Shown one piece after another: positions 37,169 to 48,038 of a stretch of 64,000 nucleotides of DNA. How positions within the stretch are numbered: position 1 is the first letter of the stretch; every line of letters begins with the position of its first letter. The stretch is from Nansenia antarctica (taxonomy: Eukaryota; Chordata; Actinopteri; Argentiniformes; Microstomatidae). A model generated the notes under the pieces. It worked only from the letters and a program-made list of their open reading frames with translations. It had not been told where the DNA came from and ran no database searches. A program made the position numbers and the translations under genes. The stretch covers positions 19,009,895 to 19,073,894 of the forward strand of contig OZ022358.1 of assembly GCA_963989245.1 (NCBI GenBank), in the 5' to 3' direction.

Positions 37169-38427
37169 CACACATAAATGGACTACTACCCGGTACTTTT
37201 TATGTGTCGTATTCTTTTCAAAGGTAATTACAATCTAGCCAAATAAACGTCTTAAACATAGAACCTCACTGTCCCAGACCCAGGCTGTGTGAGGAGAGGG
37301 GAGAAGGGGGTTACTCCCCGGTGCATATTAGCACTGGATGAATGTGTGTGTGTGTGTGTGTGTGTGTGCGTACTGTATGCAGTCAGCTGGTCTGTGGATT
37401 CATCAACGTCCTTTCTATAGGACACACTGACACAAGAGGCTGTGAGGAGTAGACACACAGGGTCTATCATGTTGTACTGTGTTGAACTGCTTTTGCACTG
37501 TGAAAGGTGTACCGTATTTAATTAACCATCTTAAATACAGTACATCCCCATGTCTAACACACATGACAACTCATCTGACTATTTGAGTATCTGTGTGGTA
37601 GGTTAACACAAAGCAAACCGATCTAATTGGTGGAAAATAGAAAATGAAATAAAGCAGTAATATTCTCTTTATCATGTGCATTACCTTCCTGTACGCAACA
37701 TCACCACGCATCAGCTTCTTCTGTGGTAAGAGTGAGCCATCGAAAAGAACATACTGTAGTCTAGGCATATACAGACACTGTCCCATACTGTAGTCTAGGC
37801 ATGGAGACACGGCGTGCATACAGAGCAGCAGACTGACTGAAGCCCACCTACTCAGACGGCCCAAGGGCTCAGCAACACTCCCACGCACCACTAGATCTCC
37901 AGCACCACTCAACAGTTTGGCACTGGTTCCATGGAACATATCTGATTATGTGTGTATATGCTCGTCATTTTTTTAAAGGCACATTTTTTGTCATGGTGAC
38001 TGTCACTGGAGAGCTTTTGATCATGGGAATCTATTACTTCCATTAGGTGTCAAGGACAGGTCAGTTTAGTTGGTGGTTTGGTTCATTTGGTAACATACTT
38101 TTACAGTGCATCTTTTTCTGGCATTTGACCTTTAGCGCTGACTGTAGCTACCTCATTTCATTATAATAATAATGAAATGAGATAATATACTAAAATAAAA
38201 CTTGTCTACCATCATGACAATTCTCATTTAAAAGCTGTCACCATCAGTCATTTGCACTTTTGGTAGGTCAAGACTTGTGAATAACAAGGTGTTGGCTATA
38301 TCTTCTGATATTATGCAGCATATTAGTGAGGGAATTCTATGTCTATAAATAGATCATTACGTCATTAATGAACGACTGTCTGCGGTAGGCTATAACAATG
38401 GTCTAACAAGGCAAACCTTCAGACAGA
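37041..38427. other. non-coding, CA/CG repeats at 37045-37175
   Basis: CA microsatellite with a (CGCA)n block, and a GT run at 37343-37368. No gene recognised. Confidence 0.4.
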
Positions 38428-38564
38428 CACTGGCGGCGTTCGTAAATTCGCTCGGAGAGCGTCGGAGCGTCCACGTGACTGCCTCTCGTCCAATCAAATG
38501 ACTTGGTTCCATTATGACGTTGAACCCAGTGTGCGCTCCGGCGAATTTACGAACGCGGCCACTG
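38428..38564. mobile_element. short fold-back element
   Basis: 137 bp with 24-bp inverted ends containing GCGTTCGTAAATTCGC, two mismatches. No target duplication seen. The middle holds a CACGTG E-box and an inverted CCAAT-like word, which may be chance. Confidence 0.65.
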
Positions 38565-38586
38565 TTGTTACATTGTTGCAGTAAAC

Positions 38587-38885
38587 AATTGCCAACATCT
38601 CGTGAGCTTAGAATGATAAGGTTCTATCTCCGTTTAGAATGATAAGGTTCTATCTCCGTTTAGAATGATAAGGTTCTATCTCCGTTTAGGGCAGTTCAGA
38701 GATATTGAGCGTCAAAGTTTTTACATTCCATTATGTTCTGTGAGATGGAACCTTTGTATTTTATGAATTACTAACTCACACAGGCATTAATATACACCTA
38801 ATGGATCAGATTATGTAAAAAACTAAATTTTGACAAAAATGGAGATAGAACCTTATAATTCTAACGTAGCGAATTGCCAACATCT
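38587..38885 (-). mobile_element. CGTGACGTTAGAAT element, copy 2
   Basis: Element 38601-38871 in reverse orientation. It has three copies of the 26-bp AGAATGATAAGGTTCTATCTCCGTTT unit at 38610-38687. It is flanked by 14-bp direct repeats AATTGCCAACATCT (38587-38600 and 38872-38885), longer than in the other copies. Confidence 0.85.
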
Positions 38886-39097
38886 TGCAAGCATGATGAC
38901 GCATCAAGCATGTCATCCGCAGTTAACATGACATAAGAAGGACAAGAGATTGACAACATCGGACAGATAGTCAGGTTGTCAACACTCTTAACAGGCTCAG
39001 TTCGCCAAACAATGTCATAATAAATACTCAAGCTTCTCTTTGGCGACTTCCCCCTTGGGTAACGCGCATGCGCCACAGCAGTGTTGGGATGCTTACG

Positions 39098-39265
39098 GGG
39101 GGGGGGGGGGTTCCATCAACGTCGCTAAAGGAAAATCTAGGCTTATTTTGCTAAGTCTCGCGAGACTTCTCAAAATAACCCTGGGCTTTTCTGATAAGTC
39201 TCGCGGGATTTACCAAAAATAAACCTACATTTTTCGTCGCGACGTTGATGGAATACCCCCCAGTG
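39098..39265. mobile_element. GGGGGGTATTCCATCAACGTCGC fold-back element, copy 1
   Basis: About 165 bp. The inverted ends share TTCCATCAACGTCGC and its complement, with G-run and C-run termini. The interior carries TCTCGCGAGA and TCTCGCGGGA words. The left G-run is expanded to about 15. A second copy lies at 52466-52626. Confidence 0.85.
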
Positions 39266-39719
39266 CAGCTGTGGTGCAAAATACGCCACTGCCAACTTTG
39301 GGAACGATGTGTGAACCAGCGCACCTAATGCCCACTGCGGACATCCATCCCACTAAACAAAAGAAACTCGCATGTAATACAATGCGTATCAGTAAGAAAA
39401 ACGTATTCAGAATTTTCATCAAATTGTTAGAATTCTCATCATAAACTTTCAGAGCCAAACGCAGTTTAGTTCTCCAATAACAATAACAATTACAAACCAT
39501 TCCCCCCAATTACCTTTGGATAAAGAAAATCACTATTAGCCCCTTTGTCCTCCGTAGATTGGAACTTTATGCGTGGCAGATCCTTCTCAGTCCATTTGGA
39601 GATGTGGTTCTATGCGTTGACTTCAATGCCCGAGCAGGAGAGCAGATCCATCGGATACTGTAACGCACCACTTGAGTTGATGTTATTGCGCAAAGACAGT
39701 ACCACGTCTGGCGGCAGAG

Positions 39720-39830
39720 CGACAGTCAAGCTAACCAATCAGTGTAACATTACGGCATAGCAACACTCTGCTCATTGGTCACTGATTGCGAGGGCTGACC
39801 AATCGTCGCTCGCAGTGCAGAAAGAAGCGC
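39720..39830. promoter_or_regulatory. CCAAT-box cluster, candidate promoter
   Basis: Three CCAAT words in mixed orientation lie within 70 bp (39735, 39774 inverted, 39799) in a CpG-containing stretch. It could be the distal promoter of ypel2 (minus strand) or of an unseen gene. No transcript evidence in the sequence. Confidence 0.3.
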
Positions 39831-41790
39831 TCTCTACTGTTTTGAGGACGTTTAGGTAGGGAACCACAACAGCCGGTGTCGTGTCAGTTATGGGTTTCCA
39901 TATCAGATAGTGTTCCCCCTCTATTAATTGTGATTTTAGGAGATATCGAAGGCCAAAGTTAATTGGTGATGGCTTACTTACATGTCAATATTGCCTTCCA
40001 AGTGTTTTCATGCATTTTATATAATATTTCCAACATAATGATTTAATCCAGAATATTCATTGATATTAACCTGGTGTCAATTTATTTAACACCAAAATGA
40101 ATCAAAATGTTTGACTTTAAGGATAAAAGGTTACAGATGCAATCAATAATATGGTATCTGCAAGAATCAGCAACATCCAACTGAATGAGAAATATGCATA
40201 TCTGGAATACATCATTATATTCATATAGTCGATCATAAATGCATGGGAATATCAGTTATATTATTTACAAAAATGTGACGAACAAGGATATAACATGACT
40301 GACAATCAATACTAAAGTTGTAAATAATACTTATTGCAAAAGTTGAGTAATATAACATTAATATTCATGGTATTATCATTAACTGTAATTAGTCATCATT
40401 AATCGGGAACACTAACTGACATGACACCAGTCACGAGCCGAACCAATATTGCACTTTTAAAAACATAAATTCAATGGAACTAATTGAATTGACATTCTAA
40501 TGAACAAACTACGTAAATGCAATTGTCCATGACGTTGAAATATGATTAGGTTCATGATGAGGCTATTTGCACCATTACATAATTTTAATAATGTTCTAGA
40601 CCGACTACAGGCCTACCATAATTGATTATTATTCAAATAAACAGCATAAAAAGGCTCAAGTGTTTACATTAATGACTGTGCCTTTATGCAGAGCAAGACA
40701 ATGTTTTAATAAAAATAGATAATCAGTAATCTGGCATTTAACTGCATAAAAAGATGATGATTTATTTTCCAAATCAAATTCTTGTCACTCAGTTTGGGGG
40801 CCATGCTGAGACTTTTCTAGTTCCTTTATAGAAGGTACAACGTGGCTAACAGCGACATCTACTGGCTAAATGCTGCCCATTTGCATGCCAATACAGCAGA
40901 CTCATTCTTCAAATCAAATAAAAGTTTATTTATCAAATACATATAATTAAGCCGTAGACAATGCAATCAAATGCTTAGGGTAACAACAACTGAACAATGC
41001 AGCAAACAACCATACACAATGCAGTACAATATAATAATAATAATAATGATAATAATAATAATAAAAGATGGCATGGTGTATAGCAGCAATGTTGGGCAAT
41101 AGCAACTGTAGTAGCATAGAAGTGCAAATATGCAATGTCATTTGAGAATGAAAACCTGATGTACCTGTATAGTTCCTAACCATAAGCCTTGACCGCTGTA
41201 TGGGTGTGGTGTGACCATGTCACAAGTCTTCAGTGATGTGGACACAGAGGAACTTGAAGCTGAACAAGCATTGAATGACGATTTAAATAAATATGTAACA
41301 CAACACTAAAATTCCCATGTATTTCAGTAATAGTGTTTTACTGGCATGTGAGCTCAAGAAAAGTAAAGTGAATTAGTGCTGGGCCAGAACTAATGCCTGC
41401 ACACCTGGTAGATCTCTAGGATAGAAGTTGGAGTAATACGATTGTATTTACACCAGTTTGCACAGTATCAGTAAATAAATCTGACACAAAAGGACAGTCG
41501 ATTAGATACTTTTTATTCTCTCCTTAGTGAGGAACACAGTATAAAGACACCATGAACAAAGAAACAAAGATCTGTAAACACGGTCTATATTTCACCATTT
41601 CAAGACCACTGATTTCTGTTTGGGACAAATCCCTTATTCTTTATCAACGTGGTTCATAATCGATTTAATTCAGTCAAACTCAATCGAGTTCATTGAGGAA
41701 TCGCCACAGAAACAGGATGAAACAATAGACAAGACTACCAGATTATAGTCTGATTTACTTGAAGCCTGGTGGTGGTGGTATGAAGTGGCT
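39831..41790. other. non-coding AT-rich region 3' of smg8
   Basis: No exon, RNA or transposon terminus recognised. A small TAA/TTA repeat at 41025-41065. The part next to 41790 is presumably smg8 3' UTR, with AATAAA-complement TTTATT words near 41510. Confidence 0.4.
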
Positions 41791-44700
41791 TTACTGTGGT
41801 GGTGGTGGGTTGGCCGTGTTGGCACGCAGGATCCCCCGGAGGACTTTGTAACTGGCTAGGGGCTGGTTCTCTTTAGGGGGGTAGCACGGGCCCCGGTCTG
41901 TGACATAGGAGTAGGGGAAGCGGAGCACCCAGAGGCCGTCGGAGGGCAGCACCAGCTCTGTCTGCTCCGGGTGGAACGCCGGGCAGGGAGGAGGGCCGTG
42001 CTGCACCTGAGGTAGAGATGGAAAAGGCTAGTTTGGTCAAATGGACCCAAAATTGAGCTTGACAGCATGTTGTGACTATTCTCAGTTCAGCTATTATTGT
42101 ACCACAACTTTTATGGCTAGAGTGATCAGCAGGATCAGCATTCTATTATTGTACCACAACTGTTATGGCTAGAGTGATCAGCAGGATCATCATTCCTCCC
42201 ATGTTGTCAAGAGTGGGAAACAAAACCCCCGTAAGGAAACATTCAAAGACATTTTAAATAAAGCTGAAGAGAGAATAGCTTACCTGTGGGTTTAGAGTAA
42301 TCTCCAGGGGGGCGTCGGGTACTACGATGAACAGCCGTGTCAGCTGGGCGTAGTGTGGCTTCAGCCCGCGGCCCTGGGCGGGGGACGGTATGTACAGGGG
42401 CATGTCGGCGTTCAGAGCCCTGGTAGCCGACTCCTTGGCCCCTCCGGGCCCCGACACCTTCACCACCTTCTCAGGCCCGGAGCTGAAGAAACGGCGCCCC
42501 CTACTGTCCTCGTACTCGAACCCCACAAAGGCACGGGCCACGTCGTCTCGCCTACGCCCCCCCCGGGCCAGTCCGCCCGCGCTCCCCCTCTTCCCCGCCA
42601 GGGCTTTGTTGGGGGCCGGCCAAGAAGACGGCCCCCCGTCCAGGGGATCGGCCAATCCCACTTCCTCCTCAGAGCGGGAGCGGATCACTACGTCCCAGGG
42701 CAGGAGGAAGGAGGAGCCAGGGAGGAAGCCCGGCTGCTCCAGGCCCGTATGACAGTTGTAGAGCTTGGCCGGGCCCAGTTTCACCAGGGACCAGCTGGAG
42801 AACTTGGGCAGCAGACCCTTGGGGCAGCCTGAGTGGACCATGCCGGGGAGGTACTCTACAGTGGAGGGCTGGCGATCCACCAGGCTGGGTCTCTTCTCTT
42901 GGCCCTCAGTGGCACCATCCCCGAAGGGCCCCAGGCTGTCAGTGGACTGGCCCAGGCTGAGGGCAAGGCTGAGGCTGGTCCTGTCCGCTGGAGTGTGGGT
43001 GGTGGGGTCCTTCAGTGTCTCCGTCTCCTCTGGTTCTGCCACCTCAGAAGGCCTTGGTGCTTCGTCGCAGGCTGGTGCTGGGTCCGGGGTGCTCGGCTGG
43101 AAGACGGGGAAGTTGATCCTCTCCAGTTTCGCGCAGCATTTCTCCTCCAGCATCTGTGGGGGATATTTATTTATAGAGAGAGAGAAATAAATGTGTGTGT
43201 ATATAAAGAGAGAGAAATAAATGTGTGTGTGTATATACACACACACACACACACACAATTATTGGCACCCCTGGTAAAAAAAAAGTGTAAAAAGGGTTAT
43301 AACATCCCACCTTTAATTGAAGTCATGAATGAAGTAAATGTATTCAGAGAAAAAAATAATCTGTCATCAAGAAGTAATTATTTCTAACAAAACCATGTGT
43401 GCCTCAGCCTTACCCTTGTGGCCTCAGTGGTCGTTAGCGGTCAATTGTTGATTTAATAGAACACTGACCTGATAATAGAACACTGACCTGATAATAGAAT
43501 ACTGACCTGATAATAGAACACTGACCTGATAATAGAACACTGACCTGATAATAGAACACTGACCTGATAATAGAACACTGACCTGATAATAGAACACTGA
43601 CCTGATAATAGTCATAATTGGCAGCCTGGATGTCAAAGGGGTCCTCACGCGGGGCTTGTTTACGGCCACAGTTGCAGGAGCTCGTGGAGCGCCCCCTGCT
43701 GTTGTGATTGAGGATAGGCGGGTTGTGGTCCATCTCTGGCTTTTCACCTGCAAAGAGAACCACAACAAAATGTTCAGGTTATCATATACATACACACACA
43801 CATTGAACCACTATAAGGCTCTCCTGCACTCAACAGTGTAACCCTAACCCCACACTGTGCATCTGTGTTTTAAACTTAATGACACCAAAGCCAGAGGCAA
43901 ATCACTAGTTATGGCCATAATGACAATAAAGTCCATTCATTCATAATGAATAACTGATGCTAGCAGTAACCATGGTTACAGTGCCATTTCACCTGTGGGG
44001 TAAGTGAGCCATCTTACCTGGCTGTGGCAGCAGGTGAAACTTGTGCACACAGTGCTGGTCCGTGAGGCTGCGTTCTTCACACAGCTGATGTCCGTTACTC
44101 CAGAACGTGTAGCAGTCCTCGTGGAGCTGCAAGGCGTACCGCTGAAAAGCCACGCCACGCGCGTGCTGGCTGTAGACCCGAAGTGCTTGAGTCAGTTGGT
44201 TCTTGTGTACCGTGGTGGTGTAATTATGGGGAAGGTTAGACTGGTAGGCACTGTGTGCCAGGGGCAGGGCTTTCAGGCACCGGTTCTCAGAGAACTTTGC
44301 GTCTGCGTCCAGAAAACCCTCCATCACCTTTAGTTGACTCTGCACTTTGACGGCCAACTCTGCCGTCTCTTCCTCCGTGTTGGTGATCATGACCTGGTAC
44401 AGTTTGAGAGCGACGTGTGCCCATTTAGAGTAGGTGGGCAGCTCGAAATGGGAAGGCTGTGGATTGCGACCCACACTGTCGTCAAAGCCTTTCTTGGTCA
44501 AGACCAGCTCAACGTGCTGCCATAGGAACTCCTTCAGAGTGCAGTCCACCAATTGCCCACCTGATGTCAGGCTGCTGCTTTCTACTGTAAAGGAGGGTGG
44601 TCTTGCTGCACGGCGCATCTGTGTATAGTGCCTTGGTCCAGACAGTGGAGTGTTTGTGTCGTTTTCCCACAGGGTGCAGTTGGAACGTAGTTGTCCGAGC

Positions 44701-46137
44701 AGGGCAGCCACCGGGTCCTCCTCTGGCCCGGGCACCACATAGACAAACGCCTGGTTGGCGGGTACAGTGAACAAGCAATTGCTGCTTTGGTTGGTGAGGA
44801 CTCTGCTCTTCCGAAAAATGCGATATATCTGGTCCTCCAAGGCGTGTTGAAGGCGTCGTCGTGGAGAGTGCTTTTTGGGCTTGTCGTGGTTCCCTCCTCC
44901 GGACGTGTCTGTGGCGTTTCCACTGGAACCAGAACCACTGACTCTCAGAGCTCCGTTCATCTGGAACACGAAGAGCAGGCGGGGGGGGCAGGGCCGGCAG
45001 TTCACCTTCCACTCTTTGGAGATGCTGGAGTCTTTGACGGCAGCGCGCAGCAGGGGCAGAGCTTTCTGGCGGAGCGCGTCCAGCGCACGGAACAACCTGC
45101 AGGGTATATACAGAAATCTTGAGGTTACCGGTAATTTCAATACCTTTCTAAGACTTTTTAAAGACCTCACGCCACTTCGAGCTGTAACTGTTTACATCAG
45201 TGACACCCTTTAACTTAACTTAACCATCTTTGTTTTTTAAGAAAACTAATAAATTCACGAACTTTTACTAAAAGGTTTTTAGGACTCAAACTCTTTGGAC
45301 GTCTAATTCAGAAAAAGACATACAAAATTCAAGACCTCATAAAATCGTGAGAAACTTTTTAATACTTATTAAGGGTCTTGATTTCCCCCAAAATTGATTT
45401 ATCAACTTTTAATACTTTTCAAGACACCTGAATAGGAGACCCTGACCTGTCGTAGGTGACGTCGAAGGAGGAGGTGGGGTGCACCAGGAGCAGGACATGG
45501 CACAGAGAGAAGAGGTACAGCAGGTGCAGACAGTGTTGCTTATCCGCCCCCTTCCAGAACTCGTGCGCGTCGGAGTGACCGATCCCCGCGCTCAGAGACT
45601 CACACGCACGGAGGAGCTGCCGGTTGTCACAGATGGAGGTGAGCACCAGGTACAACACGCGGGTCTCCTGGCTGTAGTAAGCCTGGATCAGACTTCCACC
45701 GTTTAGGATGTCTGTCTCGTCTAGACCCCCTTATATTTATGAAAAAAATATAATTATACATTTATAATTATGAATTATGATAATTGTAATTTTATAATTA
45801 ATAATATAATTTTATAATTAATTCATTATAATAATAATTATTAATTAATAATAATTATTAATTAATAATAATTTTATTAAATAATTCCTGGTTATATTAT
45901 TTATTATACAATTATAATTATTATATAATTATGAATTATTATGAAATATATATTCTCACCGGAGAGAGGGAAGAGGTGCTTGTCCGCCAGCGTGTTGATC
46001 AGGAGCTCTTTGGGCGACCCGGGCTGCATGGCGCTTTTACCGAATATCCCCAGAACACAGAGGCCCTCGTCTTTGTACAGCGCGTCTTCGATCACCTCCG
46101 ATTGAAGGAGCGACCCTACACTTACGGGCAAGGCCAT
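41791..46137 (-). CDS. smg8: SMG8, nonsense-mediated decay factor
   Basis: Six exons on the minus strand join in phase: 45960-46137, 45447-45729, 44018-45096, 43602-43747, 42284-43153 and 41791-42006. They give 2772 nt and 923 aa (human SMG8 is about 991 aa). Recognisable blocks are CVLGIFGKSA near the N terminus, LTSICDN, CRPCPPRLLFVFQ, KKHSPRRRLQHALEDQIYR, DDSVGRNPQPSHFELPTY, LSLALSLGQSTDS, VEYLPGMVHS and the C-terminal DGLWVLRFPYSYVT. SMG8 binds SMG9 and the kinase SMG1 in the SMG1C complex and restrains UPF1 phosphorylation in nonsense-mediated mRNA decay in the cytoplasm. The start is the Met of MALPVSVGSLL. A CRE lies 119 bp upstream. The exon 4 donor lies in a tandem array (43466-43606). 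Confidence 0.97.
42091..42196. repeat. 52-bp tandem duplication in smg8 intron 5
   Basis: CTATTATTGTACCACAACT... occurs at 42091 and again at 42143, with two or three differences. Confidence 0.9.
43225..43390. repeat. CA repeat plus Tc1 terminal fragment in smg8 intron 4
   Basis: A short CA run is followed by ATTATTGGCACCCCTGGTAA, the classic terminal phrase of a fish Tc1 family, with decayed sequence behind it. Confidence 0.7.
43459..43610 (-). repeat. 19-bp minisatellite containing the smg8 exon 4 splice donor
   Basis: Eight units of 19 bp (minus strand ATTATCAGGTCAGTGTTCT) begin at the exon 4/intron 4 boundary. Each unit repeats the last exon bases and the GT donor. GACCTG markers lie at 43466, 43485, 43504, 43523, 43542, 43561, 43580 and 43599. 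Only the last is the donor used in the 923-aa model. Confidence 0.95.
45740..45955. repeat. AT-rich simple sequence in smg8 intron 1
   Basis: TAATTAT/AATAATTATTAA words nearly without C or G across the whole intron. Confidence 0.9.
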
Positions 46138-46255
46138 GTTGTTAACACCCCGATAAAAAAACACGGGGAAAGAATTTGTGCGGCGCACAAGATCAACTTC
46201 CGGGACGGCGAGTACAATGTATCGTGTAGAAACAACCAAGGAACTCTTTCTGCCG

Positions 46256-46263
46256 TGACGTCA
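46256..46263. promoter_or_regulatory. CRE (TGACGTCA) upstream of smg8
   Basis: A perfect palindromic CRE 119 bp before the smg8 start codon, a usual position in housekeeping promoters. Confidence 0.55.
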
Positions 46264-48038
46264 CATCCACCACAACCATTCACCTCTTAAAACAGCCATC
46301 TAAACATAATTATGATACTGATACTCAGAGCTCAAATTACCACACACTGCTTTATTAAGAACTCTGTAGCAGCTGATCATTTTTTAATAATGAACAAAAA
46401 TAGTGTAAAAAAAAAACGGAAGTTGGGGATTTCGCATGTTTATGGCTGTGTTCAAAATGGCATACTAGCATACTCAATGGCTGTGTTCGAAATGGCATAC
46501 TAGCATACTCAATGAGTATATACTGCATATCATCACTCATCATTTTGATTAGATGGAAATTGACGACGACGATCAGTGAAACAGGGTTTTGCTGACTTTT
46601 GCCATCCATTTAATAACCTTGTAATTGATATAAGAGAATAGACTATCGTGTAATTTAGCTATTGCAAGAAACTATTGCAAAACAAAATAGTAAGTTATAT
46701 TGTTATGAGCCTAAAATGTGTTGTGTGTCTGTTTTTCACCAATATAGAGTGGTTGTACCATGTCAGTGACCTTCCTGATTCCTGATGTCAAAATGATATG
46801 AAAAAGTGGGTTAATTTGTCTTTGTAGGTTGTCTGGTTCAGGAGTTATGAAAATCTGTTTCCCCCATGAGACATTAGTTGACCTTGGCAACATGAAGAAA
46901 TCTTAACTAGACACCATTAGGGTCTTAAAAAACAGGTTACAATTTTTTTTTTCATTCAGGTACATATTCCTCCTACTAACTACTAGACTATAGCTGTTAA
47001 TCAACGAGAGATGGCTTTGAAAATAGCATGCTAAACATGACGATTGAACAATAACAAAGGAAAGTGAAAATAAAAAATCTGTCTGACATCCATAATATCA
47101 ATCAATACCATTCTAACTAGTTCAAACACAATGCCAGCCTAAAAGAATGCAAATGTGTGAGGGCATTATACACATTATTTATGTATTTTTTATTATAAAG
47201 AACAATTTTATTATAAAGCACAACAGTGGTTAGGAAACTTTGCATGCAATGCATAGAAAATGTAAACCCTTTTTGGTCATGCAATGTAAACTTGTTTGAA
47301 ACAGGAACAGATACAATCACGTTTTTCAAAACATGAAATGGCTATCAAGTGCAATAGGCCCCTCCCTCAACGAGGGCGAATCAGAACTGGCAACTGCCTT
47401 CCTTATTAACATGCCCTGTACTCACCAGGGTACTAGTCCCACACAGAAATGATGCAAGTCACTCGGTTCAAGTTACTCATCATAGATTTCCGACAAATCT
47501 CCTGATAATAAAATCTGCTAACCAATGTGAAGCACGGCTGAGGGCCAATCCCAATTCACCCCTACGTCTTCGTTTTCACCGCTACGTATTCGTTTTGCAC
47601 GTTCACATTTAATACAGTATCTCTGAAGCAGCAGTGGGTTTAAATAATCCTATATTGCATAATATACTGTAGTAGGGCCAGTCATCAAGAAAAATCAAAA
47701 TCAATATAATCTGATGAATGAAAATGACTCTTTTGAATCTGCTTGGTTGAGATCTTTAGTGTCCATTCTAAAAAGTGGTCCATGCATAGAATTAGAATGG
47801 ACATTTCAATCCTATAGGTCCAACACATAACAACAGTATTATCTGTTCATCCATCATCACCCTGAGTAACCAATTTATCAGTAGTTGCAAGCGTAATAAA
47901 AGTAGCATTTGGTCACTTGTTTAAGCCATAGCTTACAAAACAACATTGCGGCATTTCTTTAACATGGTGAAAGCCTTTAACTTCTTACACTTAAACTTCT
48001 TTGGCCTCAATCGTCTGCCATGTATACTTCAAAACGTC
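46264..48038. other. intergenic prr11-smg8, nothing recognised
   Basis: A 36-bp direct duplication (ATGGCTGTGTTC...ACTCA) at about 46440-46512. No gene recognised. The part near 48038 is probably prr11 3' UTR. Confidence 0.4.

Noticed and set aside
42353..43387. Plus-strand ORFs opposite smg8 exon 5
   Set aside because: Antisense shadows of a GC-rich coding exon.
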